A stretch of 36,125 nucleotides of DNA from Altererythrobacter sp. (GTDB lineage Bacteria; Pseudomonadota; Alphaproteobacteria; Sphingomonadales; Sphingomonadaceae), in the NCBI GenBank assembly GCA_031178065.1, contig JAPSJS010000035.1:1-36125 (forward strand). Reading direction: 5' to 3'. Both the position numbers and the translations under genes were made by a program. Within the stretch, counting starts at the first letter, position 1. Each line of letters begins with the position of its first letter. Under the pieces are notes generated by a model. That model did no database searches, was not told the DNA's origin, and saw only the letters and a program-made list of their open reading frames with translations. Of the stretch, positions 1-7,484 are shown piece after piece.

Positions 1-1499
1 GCGTGCTCGAGCGTTTCCACCAGCTCCGGCGTCAGCCCACCAGGAGCGAGGGAAAGATCGAGCGACAGGACCTGCTCGGCACTTGCGCGCTGCACCGCAC
101 CCGCAAGGCGCTCGTCGAGCCAGTCGGCAAGCGAATCGAGCTTGTCTGCATCCAGCGTAAGCCCCGCCGCCATCGCGTGTCCGCCACCGGCGAGGAGGAG
201 CCCCGATTCGCGCGCTGCGATGATGGCCGCGCCGAGGTCGACACCGGAGATTGAACGGCCCGATCCCTTGCCTTGGCCGGTCTCGCCATCGAGCGCGATC
301 ACGATCGCTGGCCGGCCCGTCTTTTCCTTGATTCGCCCTGCGACGATTCCGATGACGCCAGGATGCCAGCCCGAGCCGGCGAGTACGAGCACGGCGCGGT
401 TGTGCTGCCGCGCGAGCTGCGCGTCCGCAGCTTCCTGCACCGCCATCTCGATCGCGCGCCGTTCCTCGTTGAGCGCGGAAAGCTGCGCAGCGATCTCGCG
501 CGCTTCGTCGGGATCTTCGGTGGTCAGCAGACGGACGCCGAGCGTCGATTCGCCGACGCGGCCGCCCGCATTGATCCGCGGGCCGAGCGCAAAGCCCAGA
601 TCGCTGCATACCGGCGCGCGCGACAGCCGGCTCGCATCGATCAGGGCGGACATGCCAACGTTCTGGCGCTTCGCCATGACCTTCAGGCCTTGCGCCACGA
701 AGGCGCGGTTGAGGCCGTGTAGGGCCGCGACGTCCGCTACGGTGCCGAGCGCCACCAGATCGAGGAGGCCGCGCAGATCGGGCTCCGGCCTGCCTGAGAA
801 GTACCCTCGCTCCCGCAGCGTCCGCACCACGGCGATCGCCAGCAGGAACGCCACGCCAACCGCGGCCAGATGGCCGTGCCGCGCGCCGAGATCGCTTTCG
901 TCGAGCCGGTTCGGATTGACCAGCGCCGCAGCCTTGGGAAGCTCGGCGGCGCATTTGTGATGATCGACCACGATTACGTCCACGCCCGCGTCGTGCGCCA
1001 TGCTCAGCGCCTCGTGCGCCATCGCGCCGCAATCGACCGTGACGATCAGGCTCGACCCTGCCTCGGCCAGCCTGACCAGCGCTTCGCCGCTGGGGCCGTA
1101 ACCTTCGAGCAGACGATCGGGGATATAGTGACCGGCGTCGTGGCCGAGCATGCGCAGCAGTCGGATCAGCAGCGCCGAACTGGTTGCGCCGTCTACGTCG
1201 TAGTCGCCGTAGATCGTGATCGTCTCGCCGCCGAGCACGGCTTGGGCGACGCGCTCCGCGGCCGCATCCATGTCGCGGAAGGCGGATGGGTCGGGGAGAA
1301 ACTCGCGCAAGGTGGGGGTGCGGTGCCGGTCCAGCTCCTCGCGGGCGACGCCGCGCGACAGGAGAAGCTGCGCGACGATATCGTCCTCGAGCGAGGCGGC
1401 GCCGTCGGCCAGCGCCATGTTCCCGCCGCGCCAGCGCCAGGCCTTGCCGGAGAGCGAGCGTTCGATGCCGAACACGCAGGAAACCGATTGCGACGCCAT
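1..1499 (-). CDS. recJ: Single-stranded-DNA-specific 5'-3' exonuclease RecJ (3' end outside window)
   Basis: RecJ degrades 5' single-stranded tails in RecF-type recombination and mismatch repair, in the cytoplasm. About 499 codons are visible from an ATG at 1499-1497 and the frame runs off the left edge. I see the DHH-superfamily motif I (IYGDYDVDG, near residue 98), a DCGAMAH segment and the diagnostic DHH (residues about 179-181) that bind the catalytic metals, followed by a glycine-rich DHHA1 region with the AGGGHAMAAG signature. Family members have about 570-600 residues, so roughly 80-100 C-terminal residues (OB-fold side) are missing only because of the window boundary. It is divergent from the flavodoxin gene at 1580, with an 80-base shared upstream region. 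Identification is firm. Confidence 0.95.
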   Translation of the reverse strand, partial: MASQSVSCVFGIERSLSGKAWRWRGGNMALADGAASLEDDIVAQLLLSRGVAREELDRHRTPTLREFLPDPSAFRDMDAAAERVAQAVLGGETITIYGDYDVDGATSSALLIRLLRMLGHDAGHYIPDRLLEGYGPSGEALVRLAEAGSSLIVTVDCGAMAHEALSMAHDAGVDVIVVDHHKCAAELPKAAALVNPNRLDESDLGARHGHLAAVGVAFLLAIAVVRTLRERGYFSGRPEPDLRGLLDLVALGTVADVAALHGLNRAFVAQGLKVMAKRQNVGMSALIDASRLSRAPVCSDLGFALGPRINAGGRVGESTLGVRLLTTEDPDEAREIAAQLSALNEERRAIEMAVQEAADAQLARQHNRAVLVLAGSGWHPGVIGIVAGRIKEKTGRPAIVIALDGETGQGKGSGRSISGVDLGAAIIAARESGLLLAGGGHAMAAGLTLDADKLDSLADWLDERLAGAVQRASAEQVLSLDLSLAPGGLTPELVETLEH

Positions 1500-1579
1500 A
1501 GGCCGCATCTACCGCAGCCGTGCTGCTTGCGCAAAGCACCCCGTTTGACAATCGACAGCTATCGGCGATGTTCGCCGGC

Positions 1580-2071
1580 ATGAGCGAGGACGGAAAGCAC
1601 CTGCTGATCGCCTGGCACAGCCGCACCGGTGCGAGCCGGGCGATGGCACGTGCCGCCGCCGAAGGGGCGGGACATGCGGCTCGGCTCCTGCCTGCAGGCG
1701 AGGTCTCGCCGGAGCATATCCTCGCTGCCTCCGCCTATCTTTTCGTGTGCCCCGAGAACCTCGCGAGCATGAGCGGCGAGATGAAGGAGATGTTCGATCG
1801 CTGCTACTATCCCGTGCTCGGCCGGATCGAGGGGCGGGCGTATGCAACGTTGATCGCCGCCGGCTCCGACGGGGAAGGCGCACAGCGCCAGATCGACCGC
1901 ATCGCTACCGGGTGGCGCCTGCGGCGGGTGGCCGATCCGGTGATCCTCTGCTTCGACGCGCAGACGCCAGAGGCGATCATGGCGGAAAAGGCGGTTTCGG
2001 CAGAGCGCCTGTCGCAGGGCCGCGAGCTCGGCGCGGCCCTGGCAGAAGGTCTTGCTCTGGGCGTGTTCTAG
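1580..2071 (+). CDS. Flavodoxin-family / NAD(P)H-dependent FMN protein
   Basis: This is a flavodoxin-like FMN-binding protein of about 163 residues. The N-terminal strand is followed by a phosphate-binding loop (HSRTGAS). The central PENLASMSGEMKEMFDR segment followed by CYYP matches the isoalloxazine-side loop of WrbA/flavodoxin-type reductases, which usually reads PxNxxxMSGxxKxFFDR. Electron donor and substrate cannot be told from sequence. Two upstream in-frame starts exist (1520 and 1568); I prefer 1580 because homology-like sequence begins there, but no start has a convincing ribosome-binding site. It is the first of three co-directional genes, 56 bases before the unknown protein at 2128. 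No signal peptide or membrane segment is visible. Confidence 0.75.
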   Translation: MSEDGKHLLIAWHSRTGASRAMARAAAEGAGHAARLLPAGEVSPEHILAASAYLFVCPENLASMSGEMKEMFDRCYYPVLGRIEGRAYATLIAAGSDGEGAQRQIDRIATGWRLRRVADPVILCFDAQTPEAIMAEKAVSAERLSQGRELGAALAEGLALGVF

Positions 2072-2127
2072 CGAGCCATCGCAAATCCCTCGAAACCGGA
2101 CGCATCTCTCGCCCCAGGCGACTCGAC

Positions 2128-2955
2128 GTGCGATGCCTTTCGCGTCAGGATTTCGGCGCACTACCGAGGGACGCACCAATCGCAATCAGGTCCGACATTG
2201 CCGCGCGCGAGGCTCCGCCGGGACTGCTGCTCATGTTCCGGGCGGGGGCACGTCCCGACGTCGCCACGGTCCGCCGAGCAGTAGAAGCTGCGGAAAAGGT
2301 GGCGATCAGTCACGGCGGCGAGGAGCCGGGAGGAGCGGCAGGCGGCCAGGCGCTCTGGCTCGAGCTGCTGATCGATGGGATGACCTTCGATCTGAGCGGG
2401 ATGGCGCCCGGTGCCGGTTACGCGGCGGCGGAGCTGCGCAACCGCTACGAGGTTTCGCCCAATTTCGGCGAGGCGCTGGGGGAAGGCCTCTGCCTCCTGC
2501 CGGGACCTCACCTTGCAGGCGGCCGCGCCACGGTTCCCGTGGTGCGCGCGCAGGCCGCGCTGGGCGCAGAGCTCGTACGCCGCCTCCCGGGCGCTCTGGC
2601 CATCGCCTGGACTCCGGCGCGAACCCTTGTCGGGCGCGACTTCTATCTGTCGATGATCGAAGCCTGGCTGGCGGGCGGACCGTTTCCGGCTCTCGGCCTG
2701 TGCGCGTTCCGGCAGATGCTTGGCGGTGCGGTCCAGTCCGAAGGGCTGGCGTTCTTCACCGGGCAGGAACTGCACTTCGACAATGCACAGTTTCCCGACC
2801 CCGCGGCGGCGGTGCGGCTTGGTCTGAGGCTGGTGAACGAGCTGGTCGGGGGCGGCAGGATCGCCGAAGCCGTGTCGCTGACCGGATCGGAGGGCGCGCG
2901 CGTAACGCTCCGGCCCTCGGGGAACGGGCGGTTCCTCAGAGTCGAGCGTGGCTGA
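2128..2955 (+). CDS. Uncharacterised protein, translationally coupled to the AHH nuclease gene
   Basis: I do not recognise this 275-residue protein with confidence. It is soluble (no signal peptide or transmembrane segment), alanine/glycine-rich, with a recognisable C-terminal half: an AIAWTPARTLVGRDFYLSMI segment, then a proline-containing turn and GLAFFTGQELHFDN. This arrangement faintly recalls DUF4261-type domains, unverified. The start is uncertain: a GTG at 2128 follows a weak AGGCGA, while the next in-frame ATG is at 2233 (MFRAGARPDV) and would remove 35 residues. The open frame extends upstream to 1747 across the flavodoxin gene, but that part is an antisense-type shadow. Its last 8 bases overlap the start of the AHH nuclease gene, which suggests coupled translation and possibly a functional partnership such as a nuclease modulator. 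That is inference. Confidence 0.7.
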   Translation: MRCLSRQDFGALPRDAPIAIRSDIAAREAPPGLLLMFRAGARPDVATVRRAVEAAEKVAISHGGEEPGGAAGGQALWLELLIDGMTFDLSGMAPGAGYAAAELRNRYEVSPNFGEALGEGLCLLPGPHLAGGRATVPVVRAQAALGAELVRRLPGALAIAWTPARTLVGRDFYLSMIEAWLAGGPFPALGLCAFRQMLGGAVQSEGLAFFTGQELHFDNAQFPDPAAAVRLGLRLVNELVGGGRIAEAVSLTGSEGARVTLRPSGNGRFLRVERG

Positions 2956-3514
2956 GCGTGCGCCGGCAGGTTTCGGCGGCACCCGCCGCAGCATTCCCTT
3001 CGGAGCGGTCAACCACCGGAATCGTCTGGGACACGATCCGAGCCTCCAGCGCCATCACCTGCTGCCGCGCCAGTTGCGCACGATGCGGTGCTTCGAGCGG
3101 ATGTTTGCAGAACTCGGGATCGTACGGATGGGGCTCGAGGACTTCCGGCGCAACGGCATGCTCCTTCCGGCTCGGGAGCGCGCGGCGCTGCGCACGGGCC
3201 TGCCGCTTCACAGGGGACCGCACCGGACCTACAGCGAACTCGTCGCTCAGCGGGTCGGGCAGATCGAGCGCGGGTGGGCCGCAGCGCGGCCGCGCGATCC
3301 CGAAGGCGCCGTGGGGGAAGCGCTGATGCGGCTCGCTCTCCTCCAGCGCGGATTGCGGCGGCGGCTCCTCGACACGCGACGGAGGATCGTCCTCAACCGG
3401 CGCGATCCGATCGGGCAGGGATTCGACTTCACTGCGATGGACGAGATGGCGGAGGCCCTCTGGTCTGCCACTCAGCCGATGGCTTTGGCGGCCAGTTCCT
3501 CTCGCGCAGCCTGA
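2948..3514 (+). CDS. AHH-type HNH/EndoVII-superfamily nuclease homologue
   Basis: A 188-residue protein starting with GTG. It carries the pattern of the AHH nuclease family: a double histidine (QRHHLLP, H36-H37), an RRNGMLLP segment (N69-G70) and LHRGPHRTY (H88, H92, Y95), the usual order of metal-binding and catalytic residues in the treble-clef HNH/EndoVII fold. AHH domains are best known as C-terminal toxin modules of polymorphic toxins. Here the domain makes up almost the whole protein, with no secretion or repeat region and an arginine-rich C-terminal helix region (RRRLLDTRRRIVL). It overlaps the preceding gene by 8 bases, and its last 43 bases overlap the convergent nitronate monooxygenase gene, so its final 14 residues or so are antisense to that gene's 3' end. 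Nuclease activity and biological role are not shown by the sequence. Confidence 0.75.
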   Translation: MAERAPAGFGGTRRSIPFGAVNHRNRLGHDPSLQRHHLLPRQLRTMRCFERMFAELGIVRMGLEDFRRNGMLLPARERAALRTGLPLHRGPHRTYSELVAQRVGQIERGWAAARPRDPEGAVGEALMRLALLQRGLRRRLLDTRRRIVLNRRDPIGQGFDFTAMDEMAEALWSATQPMALAASSSRAA

Positions 3515-4443
3515 TACTCCCGCTCAAGCCGCTCGACGCGCTCCACCACGCTTTCGACCTCGTCGACCATGCCGACGCCCTGGCCCGAGCCCCAGATGTC
3601 CTTCCACGCCTTGGCCTTGCTGTTGCCGCCCGAACCGAAGTTCATCTTGCTCGGATCGCTCACCGGCAGGTTCTCGGGATCGAGCCCCGCAGCGACGATC
3701 GATCCGCGCAGGTAGTTGCCGTGAACGCCGGTGAAGAGGTTGGTGTAGACGATGTCCGCCGCGCGGCTCTCGACGATGCTCTGCTTGTAGCGCTCGTCGG
3801 CATTCGCCTCCCTCGTCGCGATCCAGGGTGAGCCGATATAGGCGAAATCCGCGCCCATCGCCTGTGCCGCGAGCACTGAGCGGCCGTGTGCGATCGAGCC
3901 GGAAAGCGCGACCAGCCCGTCGAACCACTGGCGGATTTCCTGCATCAGCGCGAAGGGCGATTGCACGCCGGCATGGCCGCCCGCACCGGCCGCGACGGGG
4001 ATCAGGCCGTCCGCGCCCTTCTCGATCGCCTTGCGCGCGAAGCGGTCGTTGATCACGTCGTGCATCGTGATGCCGCCCCAGCCGCGCACCGCGGCGAAAA
4101 TCTCCTCGCGCGCGCCGAGCGAGGTGATGACCAGCGGCACCTGCCACTTGGCGCAGACCTGCATATCCTCCTCCAGCCGATCGTTCGACTTGTGGACGAT
4201 CTGGTTGACGGCATAGGGCGCGGCGGGCCGGTCGGGATTGTCGCGGTTGTGCGCCGCCAGTTCCTCGGTGATCCGGTGGAGCCACTCGTCCAGCACGCCC
4301 GAGGGCCGGGCGTTGAGTGCGGGGAAGGAGCCGACAATCCCTGCCTTGCACTGCGCGATCACCAATTCGGGGCCGGATACGATGAACAGCGGCGATCCGA
4401 TCACGGGCAGGCGCAGGCGGTCGAAAGGGGCGGGAAGGGGCAT
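3472..4443 (-). CDS. Nitronate monooxygenase (2-nitropropane dioxygenase family)
   Basis: An FMN-dependent TIM-barrel enzyme that oxidises alkyl nitronates to carbonyl compounds and nitrite; the true substrate in this strain is unknown. The 323-residue product has the family N-terminus (PVIGSPLFIVSGPELV), where substrate and FMN meet, and the GAGGHAG phosphate-binding/catalytic loop at residues 153-159 with His157 as the likely base, followed by ALSGSIAHGR and MGADFAYIGS, typical FMN phosphate-site segments. The ATG at 4443 is preferred over a TTG at 4467 because GGAG lies about 6 bases upstream. It is the last gene of the minus-strand series after the amidohydrolase (83-base gap). Length and motifs are normal for the class I family. 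Confidence 0.88.
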   Translation of the reverse strand: MPLPAPFDRLRLPVIGSPLFIVSGPELVIAQCKAGIVGSFPALNARPSGVLDEWLHRITEELAAHNRDNPDRPAAPYAVNQIVHKSNDRLEEDMQVCAKWQVPLVITSLGAREEIFAAVRGWGGITMHDVINDRFARKAIEKGADGLIPVAAGAGGHAGVQSPFALMQEIRQWFDGLVALSGSIAHGRSVLAAQAMGADFAYIGSPWIATREANADERYKQSIVESRAADIVYTNLFTGVHGNYLRGSIVAAGLDPENLPVSDPSKMNFGSGGNSKAKAWKDIWGSGQGVGMVDEVESVVERVERLEREYQAAREELAAKAIG

Positions 4444-4526
4444 CCGGTTCTCCGTTGTCGATTGCAACTTATTGCGCCGGGCTATCGGGGTGCCGCCGCC
4501 TTGTCGAGATTGCCGTTACGTAAGGG

Positions 4527-5567
4527 TCAGGCAAGGACGTGCTCGATGTCGTAGATGTGCGCCGCGGTGCCGGCGAAGAGGCTACGCTTCTCGTTCTCGC
4601 TTGCCCCGGCGGCGAGCCGCTTGAAGGCGTTCCACAGCACCGGGTAGCTGGCGCCCCAGCGGTCCACCGGATAGTTGCTCTCGAACATCGCCCGATCGGC
4701 GCCGAATGCGTCGATGCAGGTGTCGATGTACGGCTTCCACAGCGCGGCGAGTTCCTCGGAGCTGTAGCCTTCGGCCGGGCCTTCCTCCGGCATGCCGCAG
4801 AAGGCCATCGCGAGGCCGCCGAGCTTGACGGTGACGTTCGGGCATTCCGCGATCGGGCGCACGCTGGTGCGCCAGCGCTCAAAATGCTCGCCCAGCGTAC
4901 CGCGATAGCAGGCGATGTTGAGCGGGGTGCCGCAGTGGTCGAGCACAATCGGCTGATCGGGAAAGGCGCGGGCGAGATCGAGAACGTCACCAAGCTGCGG
5001 CTCGAGCACCCAGGCATCGAAGGTCAGCCCGCGCTTGCCGAGTTCGGCAAACCCTTCGCGGAACGTGGCGTCGCGATAGAGGCCTTCGGGTGCATGGAAG
5101 GGTGGACCGAGCACTTCCGGGTCGGCGTCCCACGCACCCTGATGGCGGATGCCGACGAAGCGCGGGGACGCGGCCTGCAGCGCGTCGAGCACTTCGCCGG
5201 CCGCCGCACCCAGCCTCAGGTCCGCGTGGCCGACGATCGCCGCACAAGGGCGATAGGCGCCGTAGAGCCCGCTTGCCCCCTGCGCGGCGACGCCATTCGC
5301 GAACTCGACCTCCCCGACGGGCTTCAGCGCGTCGCTGCGGCTTGCATCGTAAAATGCGCCGCATTCCATGAACACGGTGGCGAGGACGTTATGGCCGCTC
5401 TGCGTATCCGTCTGAAGCTGGTCGAACGTGTACTGGGCCGCGCCGGCAATCGCTTCCAGGAAAGCGTGCCGCGGCTCGGGAAATGTCGGCAGAAGCGGGC
5501 GCAGGTCCCACAAGTGGTGATGCGGATCGACGATCGGCAGATCGGGTTCGATGATCTCTTCGGTCAT
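4527..5567 (-). CDS. Amidohydrolase family protein (Amidohydro_2 type)
   Basis: A 346-residue TIM-barrel metal-dependent hydrolase of the Amidohydro_2 group, which includes 2-pyrone-4,6-dicarboxylate lactonase and sugar lactonases. Visible motifs are the N-terminal metal site PIVDPHHHLWD (residues 11-21), FVGIRHQG on a central strand, the IVLDHCGTP strand and MFESNYPVDRWG near the C-terminus, where the final catalytic aspartate sits. The ATG at 5567 has a strong GGGAGGAG ribosome-binding site, so the start is secure. It lies 50 bases downstream of leuA and upstream of nitronate monooxygenase on the same strand. Substrate is unknown; lactone or carboxylate hydrolysis/decarboxylation is the family range. 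No signal peptide is seen, so it is probably cytoplasmic. Confidence 0.85.
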   Translation of the reverse strand: MTEEIIEPDLPIVDPHHHLWDLRPLLPTFPEPRHAFLEAIAGAAQYTFDQLQTDTQSGHNVLATVFMECGAFYDASRSDALKPVGEVEFANGVAAQGASGLYGAYRPCAAIVGHADLRLGAAAGEVLDALQAASPRFVGIRHQGAWDADPEVLGPPFHAPEGLYRDATFREGFAELGKRGLTFDAWVLEPQLGDVLDLARAFPDQPIVLDHCGTPLNIACYRGTLGEHFERWRTSVRPIAECPNVTVKLGGLAMAFCGMPEEGPAEGYSSEELAALWKPYIDTCIDAFGADRAMFESNYPVDRWGASYPVLWNAFKRLAAGASENEKRSLFAGTAAHIYDIEHVLA

Positions 5568-5617
5568 GGCGGCTCCTCCCGGACCGCCACGCTAACCGCA
5601 CCGCCGATGTTGACAAG

Positions 5618-7297
5618 CTAGATCGCAGCAGCCGAGTTCGCCGCGCTCAGCACGGCGCGCACGCTGGCGGTGGCCACGTCCTCGTCGATGCCGCAGCCCC
5701 AGACACGCTCGCCGGAGGGCAGGGCGCATTCGAGATAGGTCGCCGCCCGCGCGTCAGATCCCGTGGAGAGCGCATGCTCGGTGTAGTCACATACCTCCAG
5801 GTCCAGTCCGAAACTGTCCTTCAGGGTCGCCACCACCGAGGAGATGAGGCCGTTGCCGCGCCCGGAAACGCTCTGCACTTTCCCTTCCACCTCGACCGTC
5901 CCGGCAAACACGCGGGTACCGTCGCCAGCGCGCGTTTCCTCATAGTCGACGAGCTGAAAGTGTTTGGGCCGCACCTGCACGTGGTAGGTTTGCTTGAAGA
6001 CCTCCCAAATGTCGGCGGCGTTAAGCTCCCGTCCGAGCTCGTCAGCCATGCGCTGGACGTGCTTGGAGAAGTCCGCCTGCATCTTCTTGGGCAGCTTGAG
6101 CCCCTGATCCTGCTCCAGCACCCAGGCGAAGCCGCCCTTTCCGGACTGCGAGTTGACGCGGATCACCGCCTCGTAGTCGCGGCCGAGATCGGCCGGATCG
6201 ATCGGCAGGTAGGGCACGCGCCAGAATTCGTCGTTCTGCTTCCCGTGAGCCTCGAACCCCTTCTTGATCGCATCCTGATGGCTGCCGGAGAAGGCGGTGA
6301 ACACAAGCTCGCCGCCATAGGGATGGCGCTGGTGGACCGGGATCTGGTTGCAGTACTCGACCGTCTCGATGATCCGGTCGATGTCGGAGAAGTCGAGCCC
6401 CGGATCGACGCCCTGCGTGTACATGTTAAGCGCTACGGTCACGAGGCAGCAGTTGCCGGTGCGCTCGCCATTGCCGAAGAGGCAGCCTTCGACGCGGTCC
6501 GCGCCTGCCATCAGGCCGAGCTCGGCCGCTGCGACGCCGGTGCCGCGGTCGTTGTGCGTGTGGAGGCTGATCACCGCGCTCTCGCGGTTCGGCAGATTGC
6601 GGCAGAAGTATTCGATCTGGTCGGCATAGATGTTGGGCGTCGCCGCCTCGACCGTCGCCGGAAGGTTGAGGATGATCGGCCGCTCCGGTGTGGGCGCCAG
6701 CACCTCCATCACCGCCTCGCAGACCTCGATCGAGAAATCGAGCTCGGCGGTGGAGAACGTCTCCGGGCTGTACTGGAAATGCCATTCGGTCCCGGGGTGG
6801 CTGCTCGCCTCGTCGCGCATGACCTTGGCACCCGCGACGGCGATTGCCTTCACCTCTTCGCGGCTCATGCGGAACACGATATCGCGCCAGGCGGGGCTGA
6901 CCGCATTGTAGAGGTGCACGATTGCCGCGCGCGCGCCGTCGAGGCTGGCGAAGCTGGTGCGGATCAGATCCTCGCGGCTCTGCGTGAGGACCTGCACCAC
7001 CACGTCGTCGGGAACACGTCCAGAGCGGACGAGGCCCTGGATGAAGTCGAACTCGGTCGCGCCCGCGCTGGGGAAGCCGACCTCGATTTCCTTCACCCCG
7101 ATCTCGACCAGAAGGTCGAAGAAACGGTTCTTCTTCGCCGAATCCATCGGGTCGACGATGGCCTGGTTGCCGTCGCGCAGGTCGGTCGAGAGCCAGCGCG
7201 GCGCGGCCTCGATCGCGCGCGTCGGCCATTGGCGATCGGCCAAGGGCACCTGGGGGAAGGGGCGGTACTTGCGCGACGGTTCGCGGAGCATGGTCAT
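5618..7297 (-). CDS. leuA: 2-isopropylmalate synthase
   Basis: LeuA condenses 2-oxoisovalerate with acetyl-CoA, the first committed step of leucine synthesis. The N-terminal DRE-TIM barrel shows STDLRDGNQA (catalytic Arg and metal Asp) and the metal-binding SLHTHNDRG, followed by FGNGERTGNC. The C-terminal regulatory (LeuA dimer) domain covers roughly the last 130 residues and would sense leucine. The length of 559 residues matches the long form of the enzyme. I set the start at the ATG at 7297 (MTMLREPSRKY); the open frame continues to 7369 but that part overlaps the leader hairpin. It follows a leucine-containing leader ORF (7383-7433), so attenuation by leucine supply is likely. Substrate comes from IlvBHC and IlvD, linking it to the upstream ilv genes. 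Confidence 0.96.
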   Translation of the reverse strand: MTMLREPSRKYRPFPQVPLADRQWPTRAIEAAPRWLSTDLRDGNQAIVDPMDSAKKNRFFDLLVEIGVKEIEVGFPSAGATEFDFIQGLVRSGRVPDDVVVQVLTQSREDLIRTSFASLDGARAAIVHLYNAVSPAWRDIVFRMSREEVKAIAVAGAKVMRDEASSHPGTEWHFQYSPETFSTAELDFSIEVCEAVMEVLAPTPERPIILNLPATVEAATPNIYADQIEYFCRNLPNRESAVISLHTHNDRGTGVAAAELGLMAGADRVEGCLFGNGERTGNCCLVTVALNMYTQGVDPGLDFSDIDRIIETVEYCNQIPVHQRHPYGGELVFTAFSGSHQDAIKKGFEAHGKQNDEFWRVPYLPIDPADLGRDYEAVIRVNSQSGKGGFAWVLEQDQGLKLPKKMQADFSKHVQRMADELGRELNAADIWEVFKQTYHVQVRPKHFQLVDYEETRAGDGTRVFAGTVEVEGKVQSVSGRGNGLISSVVATLKDSFGLDLEVCDYTEHALSTGSDARAATYLECALPSGERVWGCGIDEDVATASVRAVLSAANSAAAI

Positions 7298-7343
7298 TGT
7301 AGGGAATCTCGCAACGGAAGGTTCTGCTGTCTGGTGGCCTGAC

Positions 7344-7397
7344 CCCTTGGGCGCCTCGCGCACCCGCAAGGCACGCGTCAGGTCACGCCCAAGGGCG
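7344..7397 (-). promoter_or_regulatory. leuA leader attenuator: mutually exclusive RNA hairpins
   Basis: On the transcribed (minus) strand the 3' part of the leader ORF contains CGCCCTTGGGCG (7397-7386), itself a small hairpin. Its CCCTTGGGCG is a perfect 10-base complement of CGCCCAAGGG at 7353-7344. The downstream arm can instead join a local hairpin, GGGTGC (loop GCGAG) GCGCCC, flanked by CCTT/AAGG pairing. The two folds exclude each other, the classic arrangement for ribosome-dependent attenuation of leuA. No uridine run follows the local hairpin, so the off-state may be Rho-dependent or translational rather than a simple intrinsic terminator. Confidence 0.6.
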
Positions 7398-7433
7398 AGT
7401 AAGTCGAAGCAGAATAAGTCCGTTGCGTGTCAT
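7383..7433 (-). CDS. Putative leu leader peptide (attenuation ORF)
   Basis: A 16-codon ORF reading MTRNGLILLRLTRPWA, too short for routine gene calling. Its ATG (7433-7431) has a good GGGAG ribosome-binding site four bases upstream. Four leucines and one isoleucine are clustered within six codons (positions 6-11), as expected of a ribosome-stalling leader for a leucine-biosynthesis gene. Its last codons are embedded in one arm of an inverted repeat whose partner lies just downstream (see 7344-7397). Predicted Leu leader peptides upstream of leuA are an established theme in proteobacteria. The call here rests only on position, composition and RNA pairing. Confidence 0.75.
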   Translation of the reverse strand: MTRNGLILLRLTRPWA

Positions 7434-7484
7434 GGTGCTCCCAATGACTCAAAGTTACCGCGATGGCAAGCGATCGAGGCCGGA

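Noticed and set aside
1747-2127. Upstream part of the open frame that contains the unknown protein at 2128
   Set aside because: It overlaps the flavodoxin gene in another frame and is Arg-rich, typical of a shadow.
5774-7342. 522-codon plus-strand open frame opposite leuA
   Set aside because: Antisense shadow: no domain, composition typical of GC-rich reverse frames, and leuA is certain on the other strand.
7298-7369. N-terminal extension of leuA to 7369
   Set aside because: It lies over the leader hairpin and has no similarity to LeuA N-termini, which start near MTMLREPSRKY.
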